DNA from: Lathyrus oleraceus
Lineage: Eukaryota; Streptophyta; Magnoliopsida; Fabales; Fabaceae
Length of the DNA: 64,000 nt
NCBI RefSeq assembly: GCF_024323335.1
Contig: NC_066584.1
Span: forward strand, 429,264,319 to 429,328,318
Direction: 5' to 3'
Below, piece by piece: positions 11,501 through 20,997 of the stretch (its first letter is position 1; each line of letters begins with the position of its first letter). The translations under genes and the position numbers were made by a program. Under the pieces are notes generated by a model, which was not told the DNA's origin, ran no database searches, and saw nothing but the letters and a program-made list of their open reading frames with translations.

Positions 11501-12319
11501 TTGCATGCTTTTTTGTATATCTCTCTTTTAGGATTCTAAAGGTGAGAAAGATAAAGATTACACATATTTATACATAGTTGGTGCATCCCTTCAGATCTAG
11601 CCAATCCAAGGGCGTTAGACGGTGGAGCCCAAAGAGATCCACCTCGATCCAAGTCATACCTTAGGTGCAGGGACGAGGATTATACCCTTGACCGGGTAAT
11701 GGTCCTCAATGACACGGAGCACAATACAAAGTTATGATCATGTCTCTCCAGTTCTGAGCCCCACCTTGGGAAACTAAAGCAAACACACACTAAAAGATTG
11801 AATGGTAAATACAACATATAAACAAACACTAAAAGACCGAATGCTAAATACAACACATAAACAAACTCTAAAACAACTAATGTTAAATACGACAAGCTAA
11901 CACAAAAAGCAACAAATTACAACAAGTTACACCAAACAACAAATTACATCAAGTTATGATTAGACAAATTTGAAGGAGTCATGGAAAGCCTGGAAGTTAG
12001 GTACAAGGAACATCATTGGAGATACCCAACAACTGGTTGTTCAAGTGGCTTGCTCCTCCTGAAGAGCCTCGAATTTTATAGAGTGACAAGTCCTCTTCTC
12101 CTAAATATCCACCTTGACATCCCGAGCACTAGTTGAAGAAGTCTCTTGCGCAAGTTCTATCTGATGAGAACCATGTTTCTCCTATTTGAGCAACCCTTAA
12201 AGTTTGGCTACGCGGATGACCAAAGTTGTAGGAGATCCGTACTACTTCACCTCCTCTAAGATCGCCAACACTCGACCCAGACGACTGCACAACCTCGTGA
12301 AATCCCTTTCGAAGTTGGC
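11501..12319. other. Spacer between duplicated integrase tails
   Basis: Nothing coding is recognised. At about 11770-11910 a loose tandem repeat of about 38 bp is built on CTAAAAGACCGAATG(C/G)TAAATACAACA. At 11960-12319 the minus strand reads as an interrupted hydrophilic sequence without a domain I can name; it may be a gag or transposon-protein remnant. Confidence 0.4.
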
Positions 12320-12728
12320 AGTGGCATCACGGAAGAGATCGACCTCGTAGAAGAAAGAAGTATGATGTCCACCTTTACTAGATCCATTGTCAAGCAAACC
12401 ACTAAATCCAAGTATAAACCCCACGTATGCCCAAGAGAGTTCCAGATATGGGACTTAGTGTTGCGGAGGGCCAACATATGAGGTAAAAACACTCGAGATG
12501 CAAATTGCCAGCAAAATGGGATGGACCCTACTCGGTATGGACCAACATTGGAAAAGTAACATACTTCTTAGAATCCCTCTAAGGAGAACATATACCTAGG
12601 ACTTGAACGTTTCTAAACTAAAGTGGTATTACATATGAATGATCTATCTTTTTGCTTACTTTGTTTTTCAATGTAACAAATTTGACTTCATTATAAATGC
12701 AAATAACTGTTTATCATTTTTTCCTCTG
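12320..12728 (+). repeat. Direct repeat copy 2 of integrase tail plus 3' flank
   Basis: This is the second copy of 11091-11500, sharing the same start and end words. It too carries the DLVEERS...LKWYY integrase tail with stops. Its presence 1.2 kb downstream suggests a segmental duplication or the meeting of two related elements. Confidence 0.8.
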
Positions 12729-13078
12729 TAGCACCACAGTTCGAGGAAATCGACCGACCAACACATAAGGCAATGGAAGAGGAATATTCTCCAGGTGGAT
12801 AACATAAGCAAACCCAAGTTGCTTCAACTTTTTTTTAGAACTTCCTCAGGTTACCGCCTTAGCCCAATCCTTCTTAGCCCTAGACATAGCAGGATGACCA
12901 TGGTTCTTCTTACTCCGACCCTCTAAAGGGGTTGGCACAACTAAAGGGGCCCCTAATATTGCACAGGCGCGATTCGTGCAATTTGGATATCCTTCCTTTT
13001 GAGGGCATCTGGAAATAATAAGAAAATTAATAGGTAAGAGGCAGTACAAATCTAGCATAGCATAAATAAAACACGAGT
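12729..13078. other. No gene recognised; minus-strand remnant possible
   Basis: A 70-codon minus-strand frame (12846-13058) ends in a basic segment (RSKKNHGHPAMSRAKKDWAK). It might be a piece of a gag or other retroelement protein, but I do not recognise the family. Confidence 0.3.
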
Positions 13079-13540
13079 ACTAGAAACATCTCATAAATTC
13101 CCAAGCACACGAGTGAAGCTATGAAGGGGGTGTGTGAAGATGATCTATCACGTATTTTTCAAAGGTAGGCAATGGGAGTCATACACCAAACTTCTAGAAA
13201 GTGCAGTCGTAGAAGTGAATAAAATACCCTTCGAAACCACTGCACATCCACTTGTCAATAGGGATTACAAAGATTGCCCGGTCATATGGATATCCTACCT
13301 AGAAGGAGGTTGCCACAACCTTAGCCTCTTGAGTATAAGAGGAGGGTGTTTCTTGATATTCTGGGTGTACCCAAGACTAATCTTCCATGTTTTTCGCTCG
13401 CATAAGATCTTCCTAGCGATTGAAACATGTGTGTGCATTAGAAAAACAAGTTAGATAAATGAGCGACAATAAGTCTCTACTAGGGAGATCGAAGGCACTG
13501 ACCAATAAAGATCGTATGCGAAACAAAGACAATGATGCAC
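13079..13540. repeat. Diverged tandem duplication, unit 1
   Basis: This aligns end to end with 13759-14216 (shared words include GTGCAGTCGTAGA, GGGATTA(C/T)AAAGATTGCCC, CTTAGCCTCTTGAGTATA and TAGATAAATGAGC). The start-to-start distance is about 680 bp and the copies are about 80% similar by eye. ORFs on either strand are not shared between the copies, so it is probably untranslated retrotransposon DNA. Confidence 0.75.
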
Positions 13541-13758
13541 CTGGAAGTATAAGCCTGTAGATACATGGGAGTGGCCAAGAAGTAATCCTCCTTGAAATCC
13601 TTCCAACTCTCCGTATAAACATGGAAGAATTTATTTTGTCACTACGAAGAGAAACGAGCCCATAACCACCGCTCCATTTTGAGACAGGGTTAACGTCATA
13701 GAGGTGGAAGAAAAGGTTTGTGGAGGCTGAACCCATGTCTCCCTGATACTCATACGAG

Positions 13759-14216
13759 TACTAGAAAACTCTCACAAATATCTAAGCTCCACGGTTGAAG
13801 CTGCGAAGAGGGGTGAAAAGATGATCCAACATGTCTTTTTCAATCGTAATCAACAAGAGTTAGACGCCCAACTTCTGGAAAATGCAGTCGTAGAGGGGAT
13901 AAAGCATCATTCAAAGTCATTATACACCCATTTGTCAGCAGGGATTATAAAGATTGCCCAGTCATAGGGAGATCCTACCTCGAAGAAGGCATCCACAATC
14001 TTAGCCTCTTGAGTATATGAGAAGGGTGTTTCTAGATATTATGGGTGTACCCAAGAGTAACCTTCCCTGTTTTTAGCCTCCATCAGATCTTCTAAGCGAA
14101 CGAATCGTGTGTGTGCATTATAAAAATAAACTAGATAAATGAGCAAAAATAGGTCTCTACTGGGGAGATCAAAATCACTGACCAATAGGGATCATATACG
14201 AAACAACGATAATGAC
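13759..14216. repeat. Diverged tandem duplication, unit 2
   Basis: Second copy of 13079-13540. About 220 bp of non-shared sequence lies between the copies (13541-13758). Confidence 0.75.
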
Positions 14217-14702
14217 GTAACTAGGAAAGGGAAAAGAGAGAGAAACTGAAGGTCCAAAGGCTGAAGTACTCAAGTCGATAGCCAAACCTAGAAAGAAGAG
14301 GTAAGTAGAGAACAATAGAGATGCAAAAAGAAACTTTGGGGGGAAACCCATCTTTTATGAAGAAGCCACTTGAAAATAAGCGGTCCAAATTAAAGACAAT
14401 GGAAAGATCCAAGGGTAGCTAATTTACCATCCCATCAAGCAGAGCAAAGAGTTGAAAAACACGAGTATCATAAGTAGGGGAAATCATTCACTCGTATAAC
14501 TAGGGCGGCGTGCTGGGAATAGGGAGTGAAACATTTAAGTGATAATAGAGCATTTAATACACTTGTCCCCTATTACTTTTTAATTTGAATTTAAACATTT
14601 CACTTATTGTTCGCATCAGAAAACTTTCTTGAAGACCAACCTCGACCGCTAAAGGCTTCCTTAACTCCCTAAGTGCCCTATAAGTCTTAGGGCCAACTAT
14701 TT
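14217..14702. other. No gene recognised
   Basis: Minus-strand ORFs at 14221-14412 and 14554-14835 have no recognisable domain; the second overlaps the LTR-like repeat at 14703-14788. On the minus strand this stretch reads as the leader just inside the LTR-like end of the composite insertion. Confidence 0.35.
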
Positions 14703-14972
14703 TGGGTTGGCCAAAGGCCCAAATGGATGAGGCCCAATTCAACTCAAATCCACTCCACTTGATCCAAGATATAAAATTAATTTCACACGAAAAAACAAGG
14801 TATGCTTTATGATCTCCACTTTTCACTACAATCATCTTGAATCTTGAACTGACCTAGACGTTGAAGTGCTAACCATGAAGGTTCACTCCGCGTCGTTGTT
14901 TTAGAGATCAACACCAGTAGATCATGATTCCTCATCACCTACTTCAACTATTTTTGGTTCCAGCATAAAACA
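14703..14972 (-). repeat. LTR-like unit at right end of the composite insertion
   Basis: On the minus strand it runs from TGTTTTATGCTGG (at 14972) to GGCCAACCCA (at 14703), about 270 bp with TG...CA ends. Its last about 86 bp match 6950-7035. The sister copy at the left end is cut by the LTR that begins at 7036. Confidence 0.45.
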
Positions 14973-15072
14973 TGTACCTTTCACACTTTATCACATACAA
15001 CTTGGCATATTGGACCGTTGAAGGTTAGTAATATCCTGCTATGATGACTTTTTTATCCAATGCCCTTCCTTC
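14973..15072 (-). pseudogene. Ty3/gypsy integrase zinc-finger end (fragment)
   Basis: Minus-strand frame EGRALDKKVIIAGYY-stop-PS...KLYVIKCERY matches the second half of the plant gypsy integrase HHCC domain (GYYWP, then KCxxC). The tryptophan of GYYWP is a stop codon and the second zinc cysteine is tyrosine. The frame continues exactly from 16956 if the solo LTR and one AAGGT copy are disregarded. Confidence 0.75.
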
Positions 15073-15077
15073 AAGGT
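15073..15077. repeat. Target-site duplication AAGGT (left)
   Basis: AAGGT immediately precedes the solo LTR and is repeated immediately after it at 16951-16955. Confidence 0.85.
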
Positions 15078-15218
15078 TGTCATACCCCAAAATTTGCCCG
15101 TTAATCTTGCAAGACATTTTTCAAGGCACTCCAACTCATTTTTCAAGACATTGATCTTAAAAGGAACAAAGACCTAGCACACAGGTGGCCAAATCCAGAA
15201 AATGACTTAAACGGGCTT

Positions 15219-15842
15219 GCTCGCTAGGTGAGCAAAATCCTTCGCCTAGCGAACTCTACGCTGCACTACTCGCCTAGCGAAGCTTGCGAATACCAGAAAT
15301 TTTGGGCTTCATTCTGAGCCCATTAGGTCACAAAAACTATTATAAATACCAAGACCTCATTCAGAAAAAGGGAGGAGAAAAAACAGAGACAGACAGCAAA
15401 CCCTGGAGGCTAACCCAGAGAATTCAGAGCAACCCTGAAGGAAACCCTGAAGGAAACTCATCTGCACAAAGGTTACCTCCGCCCACTCGATCCGGTACAA
15501 ACCCTAAGAGTGATCTGCCAATTCAACGGTGCAATTCAATTGCAAACAGGTTTTCTATATCTCTACTATTTTTATACTTCCAATTTGAAATTACTAAATA
15601 CATAAGGCATTGAATTTCTGAACGTCTCAGGTTTTGCTTGTGGGTTTAAGTATGTATGAATGTGGAAAACAATATCTTGAATGCTTAACCATGTAATTTC
15701 TGTAAGGGATGCCATAGGGTTTGGAGCTTGCTGAAATCGTACTGTTATTAAACTCAAAACTCGCAGTCGTTCGCTAGCACATCGCCAAGCGAACATGTAG
15801 CGAGCGTTCGCCAAGCCTTCGCTAGGCGAGGCAGGAGCGAAC
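15219..15842. repeat. Clusters of CGCTAGGCGA-like near-palindromes
   Basis: Variants of TTCGCTAGGCGAG and its complement CTCGCCTAGCGAA occur near 15219, 15241, 15269, 15769, 15781, 15801 and 15817, in two groups that flank the TATA box and early leader. They may be transcription-factor sites or RNA hairpins; which is unknown. Confidence 0.6.
15341..15348 (+). promoter_or_regulatory. TATA box of solo LTR
   Basis: TATAAATA is followed about 30 bp later by a purine-rich leader (AGAAAAAGGGAGGAGAAAAAACAG), the usual U3/R arrangement. Confidence 0.55.
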
Positions 15843-16879
15843 ATGACAGTCGCTGTTTTTTTTGGTTCTGTTCTATTATGTGCTTATCTGACATATTCTA
15901 TCATAGCTGTGTATTATTTGCCTGACATTACTACTGCTGCGATTCCTTTGTTTGGGGCAACTCTTGATTGCGCCTCATTTGGTATTCTGACCTGTTTGCT
16001 GAATTTTGTGAGGGGCTCACATACTCCCGAAGAAGGTAGCCTGCTAGGTATTCCACTTTATTTGGGGGATACCCTTATGGAGATTCCTCCTAATTACCTA
16101 ACCGATTACAAACATTGCCTTTGAATATATGATCTTGGCCCTCTCTTCGTTGCCTTACGGTATTACGGTCATGTCCCGCGAATGTGGGGATACACCTAGC
16201 AAAGACCCTTCGATTAAATCATCATGTCCCTCGGATGTTGCTTGCGAATATATGATTTTGTCCCTCGATGACCCGTCGTTGTAGCCTACGGTTAAATGAT
16301 GATCATCCCTTCGAATTCTAAAGTATCCTTACAAATGTTGCCTTCAATGACCAATCGACGACCCTACGATGTCCCTTTACATCCAAAGGATAAGACTACT
16401 TATTTCTCAATAGTAAGGACAGTTTTTCCCTCCTAAGGACAGGAAATACCTATAAAGACCTTGGGTAGGTATAACTCTTAAATGCTGACTCACAACTTAA
16501 AATACTTTTCACACCTCACACTTTGCAAAACATCTATTGGAAAATCACCACTTGGTATACATTCGTACTAGAATCATTGCCAAGTTATATTTTTCTAAAC
16601 AGCTTTCAAAATTAAACGAGATAAATACTTTGTATACATTCGTACAAGAATCATTACAAAGTTAAACTCTCTTTTCAAAACATTTTCTAAGCAGTTCACA
16701 AATACTTTTTTCAGACAAGAAAAACATAAGTGATCAAGCAATTAAGAGCCCATGGATAACCATGGATACAAAGGGTGCTAACACCTTCCCTTTGTATAAT
16801 ATACCTCCCGAACCCAAAATCTAATCAAGGTCTTTCCTGTTCTTTTCCGCCTTTCCTTATTGGATAAAAGAAAAGTCGG

Positions 16880-16889
16880 TGGCGACTCT
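16880..16889 (+). other. PBS-like word inside the LTR end
   Basis: TGGCGACTCT lies 61 bp before the LTR end and equals the first 10 bases of the PBS used by the Ogre-like element at 51902. The Ogre LTRs here carry a similar word (TGGCGGCTCTG at 51846-51856) at a similar place. Confidence 0.5.
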
Positions 16890-16950
16890 TGCTATCCACG
16901 ACATTTGCTTTCCAAAGCAAAAACACACAAAGTCAGTTCACCGTATGACA

Positions 16951-16955
16951 AAGGT
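16951..16955. repeat. Target-site duplication AAGGT (right)
   Basis: Right copy of the 5-bp duplication made by the insertion that left the solo LTR. Confidence 0.85.
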
Positions 16956-17980
16956 GTTTCCTATATATACCCTTGTGGGCTTCACTGAGGGTATATTTAG
17001 TTTCATCATGCTCTAAACAATTCAAAAGGGGAATGAAATGGTTTCTCTTGTACAACTTCTCGACTATGATCGAGTACAAGCATGCTTTTCTCTTCACTAA
17101 GTGGATTAAGCGATATTTGTTGGAAGAGTTTCATTACCAGCATATGCCATGATCAAGGTGATATATGATAACTCTGTCACTTGCATTGTCATAATGGCCA
17201 TAATGAACGTTGTAGTGATATTGGGTTTCTCCAATGTCTATTGTATAAAATAATAGTTGATGCTTGATAGTCTTCTGCTATCCAACTTTGATAGGATGTC
17301 TTCCCTCGTGTTCTTCTCCATAGGTGCCTGTACAATCTCATGATTTAAAAGAACATAATTTTCCTTGAACATTGATATGTATTAATGTAATAGTGGATGT
17401 TTATCTTGTACCTCCTTCTTAACTTGGAAGACCACCACTTGGGAATATGTATGTATCCTAACCTCTTATGCTCCTATTTGTGATCCCAATGTGAAACCAG
17501 AGATAAAATATTTTTTCTCTTCCTCATAGTTAGTGGAGAAAAATCAAAGTTCATGGATAATTTAACTATGAGCCATTTGTCGCACTCAAGAATGAAGTTG
17601 GATCCACTTCCTCTATTGTTTGACCCATAGGTGAAAACGGTCCATTTTATGCATGACTCTGAGGTGGCTGGTGTCAACTCTGTGAAGAAGTACGCAAATA
17701 CTTGAGATTTGAGGGCCTTTCTTTGTCCAAAAGAGCTGTCAAATTCTAATATCTCAATGTACCAATTAGCCATTAGTCTTTCCAGGGTGGTATGAAAAGA
17801 ACTTTTTTTAAAGGATGATGTGTGTGAACTATTATGGAGTATGCTAGGAAATAACTTTGATACTTGTTCATTTATAAGTTTACAATCGTGTTTGAATATG
17901 GAGCACCCATGAAATCCGTATCCGCGTATTCTTCTTGTAGACCTTAGTGATGTAGAAGTTAGTGATGTCAATTCTTGCAT
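16956..17980 (-). pseudogene. Ty3/gypsy RNase H and RNase H-integrase linker remnant
   Basis: A 168-codon minus-strand frame (17474-17980) contains LERLMANWYIEILEFDSSF, then ALKSQVFAYFFTELTP, then a YGSNNRGSGSNFIL block. These correspond to the end of the RT/RNase H connection (VKWSVELSEFDI), the KAQALADFIAE motif and the DGSSNxxGSGAG start of the second plant gypsy RNase H. The DG of the catalytic start has become YG, so it is inactive. Further down, after stops, KLYKRNHFIPLLNC...EAHKGIYRKHL (about 17060-16956) matches the linker before the integrase zinc finger. A solo LTR follows directly. Confidence 0.75.
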
Positions 17981-17984
17981 TGAA

Positions 17985-18020
17985 CTGATGGTGGTTAATA
18001 TTAGTGTTAATACACCTTAT
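17985..18020. repeat. Start of a diverged tandem repeat cut by the copia element
   Basis: GATGGTGGTTAATATTAGTG at about 17987 continues, across the copia insertion, at 28393 and is the left edge of repeat unit 1. Unit 2 begins with GATGGTGGTTAATGTTGGTG near 28844. Confidence 0.6.
18016..18020. repeat. Target-site duplication CTTAT (left, copia)
   Basis: CTTAT abuts the 5' LTR and is repeated at 28388-28392 after the 3' LTR. Confidence 0.95.
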
Positions 18021-18144
18021 TGTAAGAACAAAAATTGTTCTACAACAGATTCCTTGATTTTGATGATAACAAAGGATGAAACCAAAAATGGCACCCTAAC
18101 GAAAAGTTTCTAAGTGTGCAGGGTTCTAAAGAAAGAAGGAAGAA

Positions 18145-18164
18145 ATCTGATGACGTCATCAGAT
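18145..18164. promoter_or_regulatory. 20-bp perfect palindrome around TGACGTCA in U3
   Basis: ATCTGATGACGTCATCAGAT is its own reverse complement. TGACGTCA (18151-18158) is the classical CRE/C-box-type binding core of plant bZIP (TGA-class) factors, often stress or salicylate responsive. In the 3' LTR (core at 27420-27427) one base of the outer arm is changed, leaving the 14-bp centre intact. A role as a transcription-factor site is inference from the motif. Confidence 0.6.
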
Positions 18165-18635
18165 ACAGTACCAGATCAGAAGCATATTATCAAATGATCA
18201 GAAGCTCTGAAGTGGAAACAAGTTCAAGAAAGTCTAACTCTGATCAAAACAGCAAGTATCAGAAGCATCTGAACAAGAAGTAAGCTCTAGAAGTTTTGAC
18301 TCTGAACAACGCTATCTCTATTCCAGAAGTTATCAGCGCTGTCTGAAGAAACTATCTGAACTCAACATCAGAAGCAAGATTCCAAGATTCTCCAGAAACA
18401 CAAAAATTCTGATTATGGATTTGCTAATTATGAAAGAGTAACGTTAAAGTCAAGTAAAGATTTACAAATGGATTTCCTAATAGAGAAAGAGACGTTAATC
18501 TCCAATTTCAATAAAGAAAATACTACTTGTGGTAAGTAGTCACTTCAAGAAGAAAAAGTCATCATGCAGAAGCTATTTATGTGATGGCGTAACTTCATCT
18601 CAATATCCACCAGTTTCAACTACTACGTCAACTGA

Positions 18636-18646
18636 TATATATATAG
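18636..18646 (+). promoter_or_regulatory. TATA box of copia 5' LTR
   Basis: A TATATATATA run is followed by GGCTGAAAAC; transcription would be expected to start about 30 bp downstream, giving an R/U5 of about 450 bp. The same motif is at about 27905 in the 3' LTR. Confidence 0.55.
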
Positions 18647-19120
18647 GCTGAAAACAACCTTGAAGAATTAGCAAGCAAGCAAGCTAACAAGCCAATAAGC
18701 CAAAACTATACTGAAACATCAACGCTCAAGAAAAACTCTCTTGCTCTCTAAGATCTTCACGAAGCTTTTGCTTATTACGTGAAAAACTCTTGTTCTTAAC
18801 ATTGTAATATTTGCTTTCTTAGAAGCACTCTAGATTACATAAATCTTTCATCTATTGTTTGTTGATTTCCTCAAGTGACTCTGTGTAGTCTGTATACTTG
18901 AGAGGGCTAAGAGATTTTTTATCTTAGACGTTGTTTGTAATCTTTCAAGATTAGTGGATTAAGTCCTTGTTGAAGGCGAAATCACCTCGGCCGGGTGGAC
19001 TGGAGTAGCTTTGTGTTATAAGCGAACCAGTATAAAATCCTTGTGTGATTTTCATTTTGAAAAGCGCTTATTTTTCCAAACAATTCAAACCCCCCCTTTC
19101 TTGTTTTTCTCACCTTCAAT

Positions 19121-19132
19121 TGGTATCAGAGC
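19121..19132 (+). other. Primer-binding site for initiator tRNA-Met
   Basis: TGGTATCAGAGC begins two bases after the 5' LTR and is the standard plant copia PBS complementary to the 3' end of initiator tRNA-Met, which primes minus-strand DNA synthesis. Confidence 0.95.
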
Positions 19133-19200
19133 TCCGGCTCTGTTATTGATTTTCTAATCAAACACTTAACCGTGTAGAGAGATCCAGTACGAGAAAAACA

Positions 19201-20997
19201 ATGGCCCACTCAAATGAAAGAGATTATTACAATGCTAAGCCTCCTGTTTTTGATGGAGAGAAATTTGATTACTGGAAAGATAGAATCGAAAGTTTCTTTC
19301 TGGGTTATGATGCTGACCTCTGGGACATTGTCACAGATGGATACACACCTCCAGTCTTAAATGGAGCTGAAGTTCCCAGAAGTAAGATGTAAGAAGATCA
19401 GAAACATGTCTTCAAAAATCACCACAAGGCCAGAACAATACTTCTAAATGCTATATCATACAACGAATATGAAAAGATCACCAACAGAGAGACAACCAAA
19501 GATATACTTGACTCTCTGAAGATGACTCATGAAGGAAACTCCCAAGTCAAAGAGACGAAGGCTCTGGCGCTTATCCAGAAATATGAAGCCTTCAAAATGG
19601 AAGATGACGAAGCTATAGAGGCCATGTTTTCTAGATTCCAAACTCTTATTGCAGGTCTCAAGGTGCTAGACAAAGGATACACCACTGCAGATCATGTTAA
19701 GAAGATAGTCAGAAGTCTGCCAAAGAAATGGAGACCTATGGTTACTGCTCTGAAGCTGTCAAAGGATATGAACAATATCAGCCTTGAAGAACTTGTTAGT
19801 TCTCTCAGAAGTCATGAGATAGAACTAGAGGAGGATGAACCTCAGAAAAGGAACAAGTCCGTAGCGCTAAAGTCCAGATCTGAAAGACGGAAACCTGACA
19901 GAACCAAAGTTCTCCAGGCAGAAACTGAAGATACTGACGACTCTGAACCAGAAGACTCTGATGATGAAGAAGAGTTGTCCCTACTAACCAGAAGAGTTAA
20001 GCAACTCTGGAAAAAGAGGAACAACAACTTCAGAAGACCAAGACCCAGAGGGGATCGATCAGAGTCAACTTCAAAAGGTAAAGCTAACAAAGATATTACC
20101 TGTTATGAATGTAAAGAAACAGGTCATTACAGAAATGAATGCCCTAAGCTAAAGAAAGACAACCCTAGAAAAGAAAGCTTCAAGAAAAACACCTTCAGAA
20201 CAAAGAAAGGACCGATGGCTACCTGGGATGATAGTGAATCTGGATCATTAGAATCTGACTCTGATGAACAAGCCAACGTAGCTCTTATGGCTACCACATC
20301 CAGTAGCTCAAATGAAGAATCTGAAGAGGTATTCTCTGAACTTTCTCGATCTGATTTAGAATCATGCTTGTCAGAAACTCTTAGCTCATATCAGAAATTA
20401 AAACAAAAGTTTAAAAACATTAAAGGCTGTCTTAAAGCAAAATTTGAAGAATGTGGAGAGCTTGAGATAACAATTCTATCACGAGAAGATACTATCAAAT
20501 CTTTAACGTTAGAAAGAGATGAAGCAAAAACAAAAAGCTCAGAATTAGAAGAAGCGTTATCTCAAGCACCACAAACTTCAAATAAAATAATTTATCAATA
20601 TGAAGAAGCCTTTCAAGAATTTCTGAAGAATGGGATAGATAGGAGTATCATGGCATCCATGATTTATGGAGTAAGTCGAAACAATAAAAAGGGAATTGGG
20701 TATGAACCTAAGGAAGATAAAACTTCTACCAGTGACCAGCTTAAATCTCCCTTTTCATATCATTACACACACACACAAGAACAAAAATTTAAAAATGCTA
20801 GAAAACCCAAAGTTATAAGAAACTCTGGGAAAACTAATCTGAAAGGACCCAAGAGATTCTGGGTACCGAAAGATAAGATTATCTATGTTGCAGATATCCT
20901 ATGCAGCAAAGTTCAGACACCAGTCATGGTACCTGGACTCTGGATGCTCGCGACATATGACGGGAAGAAAGTCTATGTTCCAAAGTCTGGAACTTAA
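19201..20997 (+). pseudogene. gag: Copia gag, interrupted by one in-frame stop
   Basis: Gag packages element RNA into virus-like particles. The ATG at 19201 (ACAATGG context) opens MAHSNERDYYNAKPPVFDGE, the usual start of plant Sirevirus gag with the FDYWK motif. A single TAA at 19390-19392 ends it after 63 codons, and the same frame then stays open to 20997. Downstream parts include the UBN2-type capsid region (KALALIQKYEAF, MFSRFQTLIAGLKVL, VRSLPKKW), an acidic Ser/Glu/Asp stretch, a CCHC zinc knuckle CYECKETGHYRNEC at about 20101-20142 and a coiled-coil-prone Glu/Lys-rich tail. The ORF ends in WVPK...VADILCSK, overlapping the start of pol in another frame. Internal initiation at 19522 would lose the N-terminal 107 codons. 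Confidence 0.9.

Larger units (their letters stand above)
6950..14972 (-). mobile_element. Composite insertion of about 8 kb splitting the gypsy integrase
   Basis: Integrase coding stops on one side at about 14973 (zinc-finger end) and resumes on the other at about 6949. The two ends share an about 90-bp direct repeat (6950-7035 and 14703-14788), as if they were LTR ends of one minus-strand element. The right copy extends to 14972 and begins TGTTTTATGCTGG on the minus strand, giving an LTR-like unit of about 270 bp. GTAC occurs at both flanks (6941-6944 and 14974-14977), possibly a decayed target duplication. Inside are another large LTR, a plus-strand integrase piece and two local duplications. 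Confidence 0.45.
15078..16950 (+). mobile_element. Solo LTR, Ty3/gypsy type (1,873 bp)
   Basis: It starts TGTCATACCCCAAAATTTGCCC and ends CACCGTATGACA, so the termini TGTCATA/TATGACA are inverted copies. A perfect 5-bp target duplication flanks a single LTR with no internal region, the signature of intra-element LTR recombination. It contains a TATA box (15341-15348), clusters of CGCTAGGCGA-like motifs, diverged repeats of a CCCTCGATGACCCGTCG type at about 16130-16380, and a PBS-like word near its 3' end. The host site is the integrase of a minus-strand gypsy element. The 93-codon ORF at 15843-16124 lies inside U5 and is probably fortuitous. Confidence 0.88.
18021..19118 (+). repeat. 5' LTR of copia element (1,098 bp)
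   Basis: It runs TGTAAGAACA...CACCTTCA. It has a TATA box (ATATATATATA, 18636-18646), a TGACGTCA palindrome in U3 and a dense mix of TCAGAAG and CTCTGA words through U3. It differs from the 3' LTR at about six positions: the AACAG/AATAG, CCCTAAC/CCTTAAC, AAATCTG/AAATATG and GAACAAC/GAATAAC sites, plus two near CACAAAAAT/CACAAAAGC. Confidence 0.96.

Noticed and set aside
13134..13454. 106-codon ORF
   Set aside because: It is not preserved in the tandem duplicate at 13759-14216 and has no recognisable motif.
15843..16124. 93-codon hydrophobic ORF with possible membrane segments
   Set aside because: It lies inside the R/U5 part of a solo LTR, and the T-rich composition explains the hydrophobicity.
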